In this document: positions 42,247 through 50,367 of the stretch, one piece after another
How positions within the stretch are numbered: the stretch's first letter is position 1
Layout: the number at the start of each line of letters is the position of its first letter
Source: Mucilaginibacter sp. KACC 22773
Lineage (GTDB): Bacteria > Bacteroidota > Bacteroidia > Sphingobacteriales > Sphingobacteriaceae
Length of the DNA stretch: 64,000 nt
Direction of reading: 5' to 3'
Assembly: GCF_028736215.1 (NCBI RefSeq)
Contig: NZ_CP117883.1
Location: forward strand, 5,394,001-5,458,000
Notes under the pieces: generated by a model
Databases searched by the model: none
What the model was told of the DNA's origin: nothing
The model's input: only the letters and a program-made list of their open reading frames with translations
Made by a program: the position numbers and the translations under genes

Positions 42247-44142
42247 ATGCATTTTAAACCCCTCACCTTAGCCGTCTTGTGCCTGCTTGCCCTGTTTTCA
42301 GGTTTGATGAAAGCCGGTGCACAAACACAACCTTCCTATGTACCTCAAGTTATCCCGCCATCGCCCAACGCGGCCAGCCTCATGAAATTTACCGATGTCC
42401 CGGTAAGCCCTTATACCGGCACATCAGATGTATCGGTGCCTATTTATACCATCCAGGCTAAGGGGCTCAATATCCCTATTGGTTTAAACTACCATACCGG
42501 CGGCATCCGCCTCAACGAAGAATCAGGATGGGTAGGGCTCGGATGGGCCTTAAATTGCGGGGGAATGGTGTCGAGGAACATTCGTGGCCAGGATGATTTT
42601 ACCGGTACTTATTTCGGCGGCGGGGTACCATTTATGCCCGGCGATCTTGCTAATTATCAGCCGGCCAATGTGGGCCAAACGGATGCCCAACACCCCGGTC
42701 CGCTATTTAACGTAAATAAATATGTGTTTGATTTTAACTGCAGTTACCTGGTTTATTATACCAATGGTACTACTGCCGATTATACCACACCTTTTTATTC
42801 TATTGGCTCCAATAGCAGCAGTAACTGGGACCTGGAACCCGACAGCTACAGCTTTAATTTCCTGGGGCAAAGCGGTAAATTTATTGTTAAGCCCGATAAA
42901 AGCATTGTGCTGGAAAAACAGGACAACGTACGTATCCAACTGGTAAAAAACGGTACAGGATTAAGCGACTATGTATTTATAATTACGGATGACCAGGGCA
43001 ACCGGTATTATTTTAACGACAGGGAGTACGGCGGTACGGCAAGTGATCCGGGCCATGTGAGTTCCTGGCACCTTTCTAAAATTGTTACCCAGCAAAACGA
43101 TGTAGTTACCTTTAATTATACCGCAAATGGCAGTTTGTATGTTCCCGAACAACAGGTACAGGCTTTTAATGTGGGCTGCAGCAATTCGGGGGCCCAGAGT
43201 TTTCCCACCCCTGCTACCTTGTACACAAATTCCATGTTGCAAAGCATCGATTTTACCAACGGTCAGGTACAGTTTGTTTTTGATAATGTGCGGGAGGACC
43301 AACAGGGCGGCAGTAAACTGAACGCCGTTAAGATATATTCGAAAAGTACAGCCGGGCTTAAATATGTTAAAGAGCACAACCTGTATTATTCTTATTTTGG
43401 TTATACCACCACTACCAATCAAAAACTGGAACTGGAAAGGCTTAAGCTGGACAGCGTTAAAGAAACCGGCACGGGCATATCCGCTAAGCCTTATAGATTC
43501 GCCTATAATATGGCAAGTAACCAGGTAGGTAAGCATATTTATGATATCGACCACTGGGGCTTTTACAATGGTTTCCATGGCAATACCACCCTTGTACCTA
43601 CCGCCCATACCTCTTATTCAAAAAATGGCAGCGGTGGCTTTCCGGTTGATTACAGCGGGGCCTACCGCTCTCCGGATTCCACAGCCATGCAGCTGTTCTC
43701 GCTGCAACAGGTGACCTATCCTACAGGTGGCAAAAGCGTTTTTACTTACTCGGCTAACGAATATGATTATTATAATTCATTAACAAGTGGAATAAACTTT
43801 TACTTGTTTCACTTAAATTGGAAAACTCTTGCAGTTGCTCATGTCACTTTGCCAACATTATATTTTGAATTCCCAAGATTAACAGTGTTGTTTGGGGGGA
43901 CAGATAAGAATCCAGACTTCGTATCTCCCGCGATAGCCGCCGGTTTTATGGCGAGAGCAGTAGATCGGGCTATCAATATGACCGATGAATGGTATGATAA
44001 TCTTGATGGGAATGCTAATGAATGGGAAATAAGGGGACAATTCACGAAAAATTTAATAAATTTAGTTGTACCAAAAGGAGGGCGAGTATCAATCACACCT
44101 TTTTATAAATCTGTTACTGTAACTCCATATACTACATTATAA
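42247..44142 (+). CDS. RHS-type secreted protein with swapped C-terminus (631 aa)
   Basis: The signal peptide ends near GLMKAGAQ (residue 26). The next 500 residues follow the same plan as the 1293-5273 protein (PPSPNAASLMKF; VSVPIYTI; GWVGLGWALNCGG; YPTGGKSVFTYS) but are diverged. After about residue 510 (nucleotide 43780) the match ends and an AT-rich, unrelated tail of about 120 residues follows (HLNWKTLAVAHVTLPTLYFE; ARAVDRAINMTDEWYDN). The protein is half the length of its paralogue. The tail could be an acquired toxin or adhesive module. The 163-aa ORF 8 bp downstream may be its partner. Confidence 0.75.
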   Translation: MHFKPLTLAVLCLLALFSGLMKAGAQTQPSYVPQVIPPSPNAASLMKFTDVPVSPYTGTSDVSVPIYTIQAKGLNIPIGLNYHTGGIRLNEESGWVGLGWALNCGGMVSRNIRGQDDFTGTYFGGGVPFMPGDLANYQPANVGQTDAQHPGPLFNVNKYVFDFNCSYLVYYTNGTTADYTTPFYSIGSNSSSNWDLEPDSYSFNFLGQSGKFIVKPDKSIVLEKQDNVRIQLVKNGTGLSDYVFIITDDQGNRYYFNDREYGGTASDPGHVSSWHLSKIVTQQNDVVTFNYTANGSLYVPEQQVQAFNVGCSNSGAQSFPTPATLYTNSMLQSIDFTNGQVQFVFDNVREDQQGGSKLNAVKIYSKSTAGLKYVKEHNLYYSYFGYTTTTNQKLELERLKLDSVKETGTGISAKPYRFAYNMASNQVGKHIYDIDHWGFYNGFHGNTTLVPTAHTSYSKNGSGGFPVDYSGAYRSPDSTAMQLFSLQQVTYPTGGKSVFTYSANEYDYYNSLTSGINFYLFHLNWKTLAVAHVTLPTLYFEFPRLTVLFGGTDKNPDFVSPAIAAGFMARAVDRAINMTDEWYDNLDGNANEWEIRGQFTKNLINLVVPKGGRVSITPFYKSVTVTPYTTL

Positions 44143-44150
44143 TTTAAACC

Positions 44151-44642
44151 ATGAAAGATTTACCATACTTTTTAATGCTTGTAAAAAAAAATGCCATTTT
44201 ATGGACGATCATTACAACCAACAGCTTTGCGAATGTTGATTTAAAAAATACTGTTCATGGTTTTTGGACAAATCAATGTTTAGAGATAAGAAATTTCTCA
44301 TTAAGTCAGGATGAAAAATTTAGTAGGGTAGAAATAACAATCACCGAACCTTATACCACAATAGATTTTTTTACGACAAATGACAAATACTTAAAAAACA
44401 CCACGTTTTACTTTGATAGGGGGGGGATTTCAGACACTCAAAGCCCATATGCTATCGATAATATTAAAGTAACTAATATTCAAAAGAAATTAGGCAAGTT
44501 CGACATGGGATTAGAATTACCTGTTGATATAAACGTTATAAATTCCAGCGTTTATGGCAACGCGATTGCCATGACAATTTATAAAAAGAATTGGTTGGAG
44601 ATATTGGATAAAATGAAAGACATTGATCCATTTGAACATTGA
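44151..44642 (+). CDS. Unknown 163-aa protein next to RHS C-terminal module (candidate immunity protein)
   Basis: The ORF begins 8 bp after the truncated RHS gene and shares its AT-rich composition, so both probably arrived together. A hydrophobic N-terminal stretch (NAILWTIITTNSFANV) may be a signal, which would place it in the envelope. The rest is beta-rich (RVEITITEPYTTIDFFTTND; NTTFYFDRGGISDTQ). No family is recognised. The toxin-then-immunity order is the main argument for an immunity role. Confidence 0.5.
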   Translation: MKDLPYFLMLVKKNAILWTIITTNSFANVDLKNTVHGFWTNQCLEIRNFSLSQDEKFSRVEITITEPYTTIDFFTTNDKYLKNTTFYFDRGGISDTQSPYAIDNIKVTNIQKKLGKFDMGLELPVDINVINSSVYGNAIAMTIYKKNWLEILDKMKDIDPFEH

Positions 44643-44649
44643 CAAACCC

Positions 44650-44737
44650 CAGCTACCGCAAGCGTTTTTCGCTGCCGCAAGCCTCCGGGCTTGTGGCCCG
44701 CAGATAGGTAAACGCCATGCTAAGTAATAAATATGCA
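44650..44737 (+). repeat. Module-flanking repeat (CTACCGCAAGCG type), copy 1
   Basis: Starts AGCTACCGCAAGCGTTTTTC, then GCTGCCGCAAGCCTCCGGGC and ends GTAAACGCCATGCTAAGTAA. Copies at 49427-49511 and 49751-49842 are close in sequence, with partial copies around 49325-49420. It directly follows the first RHS module. Confidence 0.8.
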
Positions 44738-44738
44738 A

Positions 44739-44771
44739 CACCCGGATGTTAAATTTCATCCGGGTGTTTTT
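44739..44771 (+). terminator. Strong terminator-like hairpin in module-flanking repeat
   Basis: CACCCGGATG/CATCCGGGTG (10-bp stem, 8-base loop) followed by TTTTT. It ends transcription after the 44151 gene. Related hairpins are at 45103-45133 (degenerate) and 49847-49875. Confidence 0.7.
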
Positions 44772-44785
44772 GTATAGCGGCGGTT

Positions 44786-44886
44786 CGCGTTAAGGATTGC
44801 AGTGAAAAGCCCACAGCGCGGGCAGGCCGGGGCGGCAAAGGCAAAGCGAGGACTTGTAACGAAAAGCCTGCCCGCCGTTGCCGCGG
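44786..44886 (+). repeat. Dispersed repeat related to the GGATACCGGCC family, variant B
   Basis: Runs CGCGTTAAGGATTGCAGTGA, AAAGCC, a GC-rich middle, GACTTGTAACGAAAAGCCTG and CCCGCCGTTGCCGCGGG. It shares the start (CGCGTnAAGGATnG), the central ACTTG/GTATGAG-type element and the GCC-rich end with the other copies. Length and position of conserved blocks agree, while intervening sequence differs. Confidence 0.5.
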
Positions 44887-45148
44887 GTTTGTAACTCATG
44901 GTATAACAATTGGGTTAACATGTAAACCATTGTTTTTTTTATAATATATTGATAATCAAAATTTTATAAAATATTTTTTGAATTATGTTAAGTTATGTTA
45001 ACCCCAGTTGTCCGTAGTCTTCCGCTGTTCGAATGTCTCTGACTTCGAACGGCTATGCTTGTAGTTTACAACTACAGTATTTTCGCCAAATAAATATGCA
45101 ACACCCGGATGTTTAATTTCATGCGGGATTTTTTGTATACCCGCAGCT

Positions 45149-45176
45149 CGCGTAAAGGATAGAAACGGATACCGGC
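45149..45176 (+). repeat. Dispersed GGATACCGGCC repeat, copy C, left half (split by IS)
   Basis: CGCGTAAAGGATAGAAACGG then ATACCGGC. The remainder resumes at 46619 beyond the IS element, so the insertion is younger than the repeat. Confidence 0.75.
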
Positions 45177-46618
45177 CAATGTCATTAAGTTAAGGATTAT
45201 CCGGCTCTTTTATAGTTAGTTAAGGTCTTGTATTTTCCCGATCTTCGTTTTAGGTTTTTTATTCTGGGGACTTTTCTGTTAGGTCTTACAGGTTCGGTGT
45301 ATCGGGCAAAGAGGTTTTCAAGCTTTGTCGGAATTTTTTCCGGGTCATCAAAGAGCAGTAAGGTTACAATCCGGTTTTTCATCAATCCGAGAGCCGTGTT
45401 TTTGTTTACCTGGTGTGGATATTTACGCTTAGAATCAGTTTTATCGATTGTCGCTTGTGACGTTTTTCCTATGATTTCCTGTAAGTTAGATAAGAAAACG
45501 GTTGCATGAAAGTCCTGTAGTATTGTTTCAACCTTTTGCCCGCTGAATGCTTCTAATTGCAATTCATTTTTTAATATGCTTAACCTGGTTTCAATTCCCC
45601 ATCACATAAAATAGAGTGCTTTAAATTCACTATGTGGGTATTTTTGCTGATCAAACAAATTGGTAATCAGTACTTCAATTGTGCCGTCATCCAAAACGAC
45701 CCGAATAAAACGTACCGCTATAGTGGCTTTTGCTTTTACAAGGAAGCCCTGTGCTTTCAGACTTCGGCGAGGGGCTTTATCAGCCTTAAGAGTACCCATT
45801 GCATCGTCAAGCCCACTTTTCACAAACGCAATTACCTCTAAGCTAAATCCTACAGGACAACGCATTAGAAAAGGTTGTGGCTGTTCCTTGTTCTGATGAT
45901 GAAAGATGCTCTCAAAACCAGGATACGCACGATCATAGATCAATAACATGTCCGGCGCATAAGTGGGCAGCCAATGAGCTGCGATCTTTTGTTCAGACAT
46001 ACTAATCGGATACATGTTCGCCCTGACAATAATTTTATTTAATACATCAAATGCACATAAAATCCGGCTTAATGTTGCTGTTCCCCGTTGATTTCCATGT
46101 GTCCCGAAATGCTTTGTTACTTCTTTATTATCAATTAGATACGAAGTGGATCCATCTATTGCAATCAGCCGCATTTCTTTCCACCGTTTAACTTCATTCT
46201 TATAATGAACATGAAAACTATCTATTAAAATACTATTTAAACAACTGAAAAAGAAGCTATTGATCTTTGTTCGTTGTTGACAAAAAGCTGATTTACTTGC
46301 CGTAAGTTCTTCAGCATCTATATGATGGAAAAAATCGGAAATTTCTATATCATAACTCCTTTTAAAGAAATTAAGCAACATGCCGACCACAAACTCAAAA
46401 GGCAGTTTCCGCTTCCTGGTAAAGTCTTTAGGAGAGCTGGTAAACATTTGTTTTAATTCACTATGCTGGGAAGAAAGTGTAATAAAGTTCCGTAAATCTG
46501 AAATGATTTTTAAGTTTGCTGACATACCACAGTTTTTTGATTCCTAACCATAAAGAACCGGATTTTATTCGGTTCTGAACTGTGGTCTTTTTTACATTCC
46601 CTTAACTTAATGACATTG
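45177..46618 (-). mobile_element. IS4-family-like insertion sequence (1442 bp)
   Basis: The ends are 19-20-bp inverted repeats (CAATGTCATTAAGTTAAGG inward from both sides). They are flanked by the 10-bp direct repeat GGATACCGGC at 45167-45176 and 46619-46628; exact limits may shift by 1-2 bp because flanking bases are shared. One transposase gene, broken by a stop codon, fills it on the minus strand. An uninterrupted target copy is at 49891-49979, which confirms insertion. A direct target repeat of about 10 bp fits the IS4 family. Confidence 0.88.
45197..46525 (-). pseudogene. IS4-like DDE transposase, disrupted by an in-frame stop
   Basis: Two open frames in the same phase (46525-45602 and 45601-45197) encode one 442-aa transposase interrupted by TGA at 45602-45604. 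DDE elements are RLIAIDGSTSYLID (first Asp) and DMLLIYDRAYPGFES (second Asp). The YREK block would read YFM-stop-WGIETRLSILK. Y, E and K are at the right spacing, and the stop sits exactly on the Arg. A single CGA-to-TGA change explains it. The element cannot make full-length transposase by itself unless the stop is suppressed. Confidence 0.88.
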
Positions 46619-46689
46619 GGATACCGGCCTGTGGCCAATGCCTCGCGCAGTATGAGTGTATAGCCTGGCGCCGCTTCTACCGGCGGCGT
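46619..46689 (+). repeat. Dispersed GGATACCGGCC repeat, copy C, right half
   Basis: Continues from 45176 after the IS: GGATACCGGCCTGTGGCC, AATGCCTCGCGCAG, TATGAGTGTATAGCCTGGCG and CCGCTTCTACCGGCGGCG. Near-identical to 49909-49979. Confidence 0.75.
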
Positions 46690-46833
46690 ACGCCATTATT
46701 AAGTCAAAAGTTAAAATTCAAAAGTCAAAAAATACTGTATTACCTGGGCGGCTCGTCTGCCTTAAGCCCCTACAACTATGATGATGTATCCATTGGGTAC
46801 AACTTTGTAAAGCAGGTAACCTCCAATTACCGG

Positions 46834-48843
46834 GTGCATTATATCAGCAATGCTGCCAAAACGGCCAGGATCCAGAAATTGCTATCGTCCGAAAGTTATT
46901 CGTACGATCATATGGGCAGGCGCAGATCGAACGCCAGCCAGTTGCAGGACAGTACCAATACCATCCAGGGTGCTGTACGGGTATCGCTGGCCAGCTATAA
47001 TGAAACCGGGCAACTGATTAAAAAAGGGCTGCATTCCATTAACGGTACATCGAACTTTTTACAGAACCTGGATTACCGGTATAATGCAAGGGGATGGCTG
47101 ACCAACATCAATAACCCCACCCTCACAGCCGATGGCGGTACTACCAATACCGACCTTAACGACCAGTTTGGTATGGAGTTGAAGTACGATAACGCCACCT
47201 CATCGCGGCCGCAGTACAACGGTAACATAGCTACTACTACGGTAAAAACGGGCAGCGTGTCGGGCACATCGTTCAGTGCATTTACCTATGATTACCGGTA
47301 TGATAAGCTGAACCGGCTAAACGACGCGGTATCCACCACAGCTACCACCAAAGATGGTTTTCATAGTGAGTATGTCACATATGACAATATGGGCAATATT
47401 ACCAACCTGGGCAGGTATGATAAGATTGGTCCGAACCGTACCGCGATTGATACATTGACGTACACCTACATCGGCAACCGGGTAGACAGGATTGACGATG
47501 CATCGGCCTATGCAGGCACCTTCGGGTTTACCAATGGGGTAAGCCAGGCGGGGGAATATACTTATGACGGCAATGGCAACCAGCTGAAAGATTTGAACAA
47601 AGGTTTGACGGGCTTTACGTATAACCTGCTGAATCTGCCGCAAACGATCACTAGATCGAACGGGAATACCACTGTTTATATTTATGATGCAACAGGCCGT
47701 AAGCTAAGGAAGTTGTTTACAGCGGGGGCGACCACTACAACAGATGAATATATCAACGGCATCCAATACGAATATACCGGCAGTATGCCGGTTCTCGCAT
47801 TCATCCAGACCGAGGAAGGCCGTGCGCGGAAAAACGGGACAACTTATGTTTACGAGTACGACCTGAAAGACCACCTGGGCAATACGAGGATCACCACTAC
47901 CTGGGACCCAGCAGATGCTACGCAGCTGACACCAAAAAACTCTCAGCATACCGATTATTATGCGTTTGGATATGCCATACAAAGTTTACAGGGGACTATA
48001 TCAAGTCCTAAAAATGTATATCTTTATAATGGGAAGGAATTACAGGAGGAGACGGGATTGTATGATTATGGCGCAAGGTTCTATGATCCGGTGATTGGCA
48101 GGTGGACGAGTGTGGATCCGTTGGCTGAGATTAGTAGGAGATTTACTCCCTACAATTATGGCGAGGATAATCCGATTAGAAATATTGATCCTGATGGGAG
48201 GTCTACGCAAGATTGGCTGGATGCAAATGGACTTACTCAAAATGATTTAATAACGGTTTATCAAGCCCCTGCCCAACAAGAAGACGACCCTAAAAAGAAA
48301 AAGGAGCAACCAAAGTCGAAGCCGAATCAGTCTAAGCCTGCTCCCCGACTTAATCCGGACTGGTTTTATAGTATCCCAGTTCTGAGTGAAGCCTCAATGA
48401 CGAATGATAGTTTTCAAAATGGTGATTATTGGGAAGCAGGAGTACATCAGGTAACAGGAATATTAGAATCATTTCTATTTGCAGAATCCGAAGCCGTGTC
48501 ATTGTGGGATTCATTTACGGGGATGTTTTCGAAAAAAGCAGCAACAACAGCGGTTGATGTTGTTGCTGTTAATGGAGAAACAGCTGCTACAGCATTAGGC
48601 AGGGCGATGCACAAAGCATATAAAAAAGACTTGGTTGATGGGGTTACTACAATTAAAGAATTTGTTATTCCTAATACTCTTAAACGAATAGATTATATTG
48701 ATTTTAATACAAGAACGATTTATGAATTAAAGCCTAATAACATTCGTGCGCTTAAAGCAGGAGAAAAACAATTATTAGAGTATAAGAGATTAATTGAGAA
48801 GGAATTTGGTAGTGGATGGAAAACTGTATTAGATAAATATTAA
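46834..48843 (+). CDS. RHS protein C-terminal part with PD-(D/E)xK nuclease-type toxin domain (5' truncated)
   Basis: The frame stays open upstream to about 46690 but is RHS-like only from about 46740. The called GTG at 46834 is thus a poor start, and the signal and DUF6443 regions are gone. YD repeats run to the RHS core end YDYGARFYDPVIGRWTSVDP near residues 410-430. After a Lys/Pro linker and a hydrophobic segment comes the variable end: GRAMHKAY (near 590), RIDYIDF with Asp620/Asp623, then YELKPN with Glu631 and Lys633. This D-(x)n-ExK pattern fits restriction-endonuclease-fold RHS toxins. Downstream by 4 bp is the presumed immunity gene. Confidence 0.75.
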   Translation: MHYISNAAKTARIQKLLSSESYSYDHMGRRRSNASQLQDSTNTIQGAVRVSLASYNETGQLIKKGLHSINGTSNFLQNLDYRYNARGWLTNINNPTLTADGGTTNTDLNDQFGMELKYDNATSSRPQYNGNIATTTVKTGSVSGTSFSAFTYDYRYDKLNRLNDAVSTTATTKDGFHSEYVTYDNMGNITNLGRYDKIGPNRTAIDTLTYTYIGNRVDRIDDASAYAGTFGFTNGVSQAGEYTYDGNGNQLKDLNKGLTGFTYNLLNLPQTITRSNGNTTVYIYDATGRKLRKLFTAGATTTTDEYINGIQYEYTGSMPVLAFIQTEEGRARKNGTTYVYEYDLKDHLGNTRITTTWDPADATQLTPKNSQHTDYYAFGYAIQSLQGTISSPKNVYLYNGKELQEETGLYDYGARFYDPVIGRWTSVDPLAEISRRFTPYNYGEDNPIRNIDPDGRSTQDWLDANGLTQNDLITVYQAPAQQEDDPKKKKEQPKSKPNQSKPAPRLNPDWFYSIPVLSEASMTNDSFQNGDYWEAGVHQVTGILESFLFAESEAVSLWDSFTGMFSKKAATTAVDVVAVNGETAATALGRAMHKAYKKDLVDGVTTIKEFVIPNTLKRIDYIDFNTRTIYELKPNNIRALKAGEKQLLEYKRLIEKEFGSGWKTVLDKY

Positions 48844-48847
48844 GAAT

Positions 48848-49309
48848 ATGAATAAAGAGGAGTTGATTTTAGAGATTGATGCGGAGCTTAAAAAGCTGGG
48901 GTTCCAAAGAAAGTCAGGAAGTTGGTATCTTAATGAGAAAGAAGTAATTAAAGTGGTGAATTTGCAAAAGTCAAATTATAGTGATCTTTATTACGTAAAT
49001 ATAGGTGCTTATTTTAAAGAAATAGACGGAAAAGAAAATTTCCCTAAAGAGCAACAATGTCATATTCGGACTAGACTTAATAGCTGGATTGTAAATTCTC
49101 AAGTGGACTACAACTATCTTTTTGATTTAGATACTTTAAATATTACTGAACAAGAGTTTCGTTTACAGATAAAGAAATGTGTAAGTGACAATATCATCCC
49201 ACAATTAGAAGCGATTGATACAAAAGAAAGAATATTGAAAATAATAGATAGAAATCCGACGTTCTTAAATACTATACCTTTAAAAGTTAAAGCGTATTTG
49301 GGTATGTAA
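48848..49309 (+). CDS. DUF4304-like immunity protein
   Basis: The 153-aa cytoplasmic protein matches the DUF4304 pattern: LKKLGFQRKSGSWYLNEKEV near residues 14-33, then VVNLQKSNYSDLYYVNIGAY near residues 36-55 and an all-helical C-terminus. DUF4304 proteins often sit beside polymorphic toxins. It starts 4 bp after the RHS toxin stop, so both are co-translated. It would block the nuclease domain of that neighbour; the pairing is inference from position. Confidence 0.7.
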   Translation: MNKEELILEIDAELKKLGFQRKSGSWYLNEKEVIKVVNLQKSNYSDLYYVNIGAYFKEIDGKENFPKEQQCHIRTRLNSWIVNSQVDYNYLFDLDTLNITEQEFRLQIKKCVSDNIIPQLEAIDTKERILKIIDRNPTFLNTIPLKVKAYLGM

Positions 49310-49641
49310 AATAAACTGTGTCAGCCCCAGCTACCGCAAGGTGTGCCGTGAATTACCCCCCGCTACCGCGAGGGCTTTTTGAACCCCTTTACCGCGAGGG
49401 CTTTTTGAACGCCTCCTGCTACCGCAAGCGTTTTTCGCTGCCGCAAGGCTCCAGCCTTGTGGCCCGCTGATAGGTAAACGCCATGCTAAGTAATGAATAT
49501 GCAACCCCAAGCTACCGCCAGGACTTTTGAACGCTACCGCAGGCCTCTTGGCCTGTGGTACGCATGCAAGGCAGGGTGCTCGTTGGATAATATAAAGCTA
49601 TAGAATAGACAGAGCCTGGCCGGGATGCCGGGCTTTGTTAT
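49310..49641. repeat. Repeat-rich segment after the toxin-immunity pair
   Basis: Contains tandem partial units (TACCGCGAGGGCTTTTTGAAC, twice near 49360-49415), a near-complete CTACCGCAAGCG-type repeat (49427-49511) and a further fragment at about 49510-49570. A hairpin AGCCTGGC/GCCGGGCT at 49613-49634 is followed by T-rich sequence. No gene. Confidence 0.65.
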
Positions 49642-49746
49642 TTAATGGGCAAATGCCTTTTTCGTTTTATTGTAAGCCAGTGCCATATCAATAAAGTAAT
49701 ATACTTTATCCTTTTCCTCGTTTGGCAGGGCTTCAATATCTTCCAT
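49642..49746 (-). pseudogene. C-terminal remnant of an XRE-type regulator
   Basis: A 34-codon frame (MEDIEALPNEEKDKVYYFID then MALAYNKTKKAFAH) resembles the conserved tail of Bacteroidota XRE helix-turn-helix regulators (IEALPxxEKxKVYYFID). The DNA-binding N-terminus is missing; the upstream side meets the CTACCGCAAGCG repeat at 49751, which probably replaced it. Confidence 0.55.
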
Positions 49747-49750
49747 CCTG

Positions 49751-49842
49751 CCCCCAGCTACCGCAAGCGTTTGTCGCTGCCGCAAGCCTCCGGGCTTGTG
49801 GCTCGCTGGTAGGTAAACGCCATGCTAAGTAATAAATATGCA
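49751..49842 (+). repeat. Module-flanking repeat (CTACCGCAAGCG type), copy 3
   Basis: Follows copy 1 almost base for base through GTAAACGCCATGCTAAGTAA, then AATATGCAA. It is followed by a CCCGGATG/CATCCGGG hairpin with TTTTT (49847-49875), again as after copy 1. Confidence 0.8.
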
Positions 49843-49890
49843 AATCCCGGATGTTTAATTTCATCCGGGTGTTTTTGTATACCCGCAGTT

Positions 49891-49979
49891 CGCGTAAAGG
49901 ATAGAAACGGATACCGGCCCGTGGCCTAACGCCTGTGCTGTATGAGTGTATAGCCTGGCGCCGCTTCTACCGGCGGCGT
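49891..49979 (+). repeat. Dispersed GGATACCGGCC repeat, copy D (uninterrupted)
   Basis: CGCGTAAAGGATAGAAACGG, ATACCGGCCCGTGGCC, TATGAGTGTATAGCCTGGCG and CCGCTTCTACCGGCGGCG in order. This is the empty-site counterpart of the IS-split copy C. Confidence 0.75.
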
Positions 49980-50367
49980 ACGCCATGATTTAAGTTAAAA
50001 TTCAAAAGTCAAAAATGCGCAAACCTCACTATTCAAAATCTCCAGGCTTCGAATCACTATGCCCGTAGCTTAAGGGATGCTTAAAGCAACCGATAATCTT
50101 CGCTCCGATAAATCAGAGCTTACGCGATCCGGATACATCACTGTACTCGGTTTCAAAAATCCAACTCACCAAGGGGTAGTTGCTTCCCGAAACCCTCAGG
50201 GTCGTTTTACAAAGAGACCCGAGGGGACGTAAATGACTAATGACAGCGCAGCGAAATGACCAATGACAAGCGAAGCGCCAATGACCAACAACAGCGAAGC
50301 GAAATGACTAAGGAATTGCATCATTCATCCTGATAAATGTATATTTGATAAACCAACAAACCCTTAC
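49980..50367. other. Non-coding segment between repeats and the YciI-like gene
   Basis: Holds low-complexity AAGTTAAAATTCAAAAGTC, fragments resembling the 45030-45070 sequence, and the tandem repeat at 50232-50313. No intact gene is visible. Confidence 0.55.
50232..50313. repeat. Short tandem repeat, about 3.4 units of 23-25 bp
   Basis: Units starting at 50232, 50255, 50280 and 50303 follow AATGACYAAYRACARCGMAG with CGA or CGCC ends. Unit length varies between 23 and 25 bp. Confidence 0.75.

Noticed and set aside
45602..45604. TGA read as a recoded codon in the transposase
   Set aside because: No selenocysteine-type hairpin or frameshift signal is evident and the codon replaces a conserved Arg; a point mutation is simpler.
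50232..50313. CRISPR array
   Set aside because: Units of 23-25 bp are directly adjacent without unique spacers, and no cas genes lie in the window.
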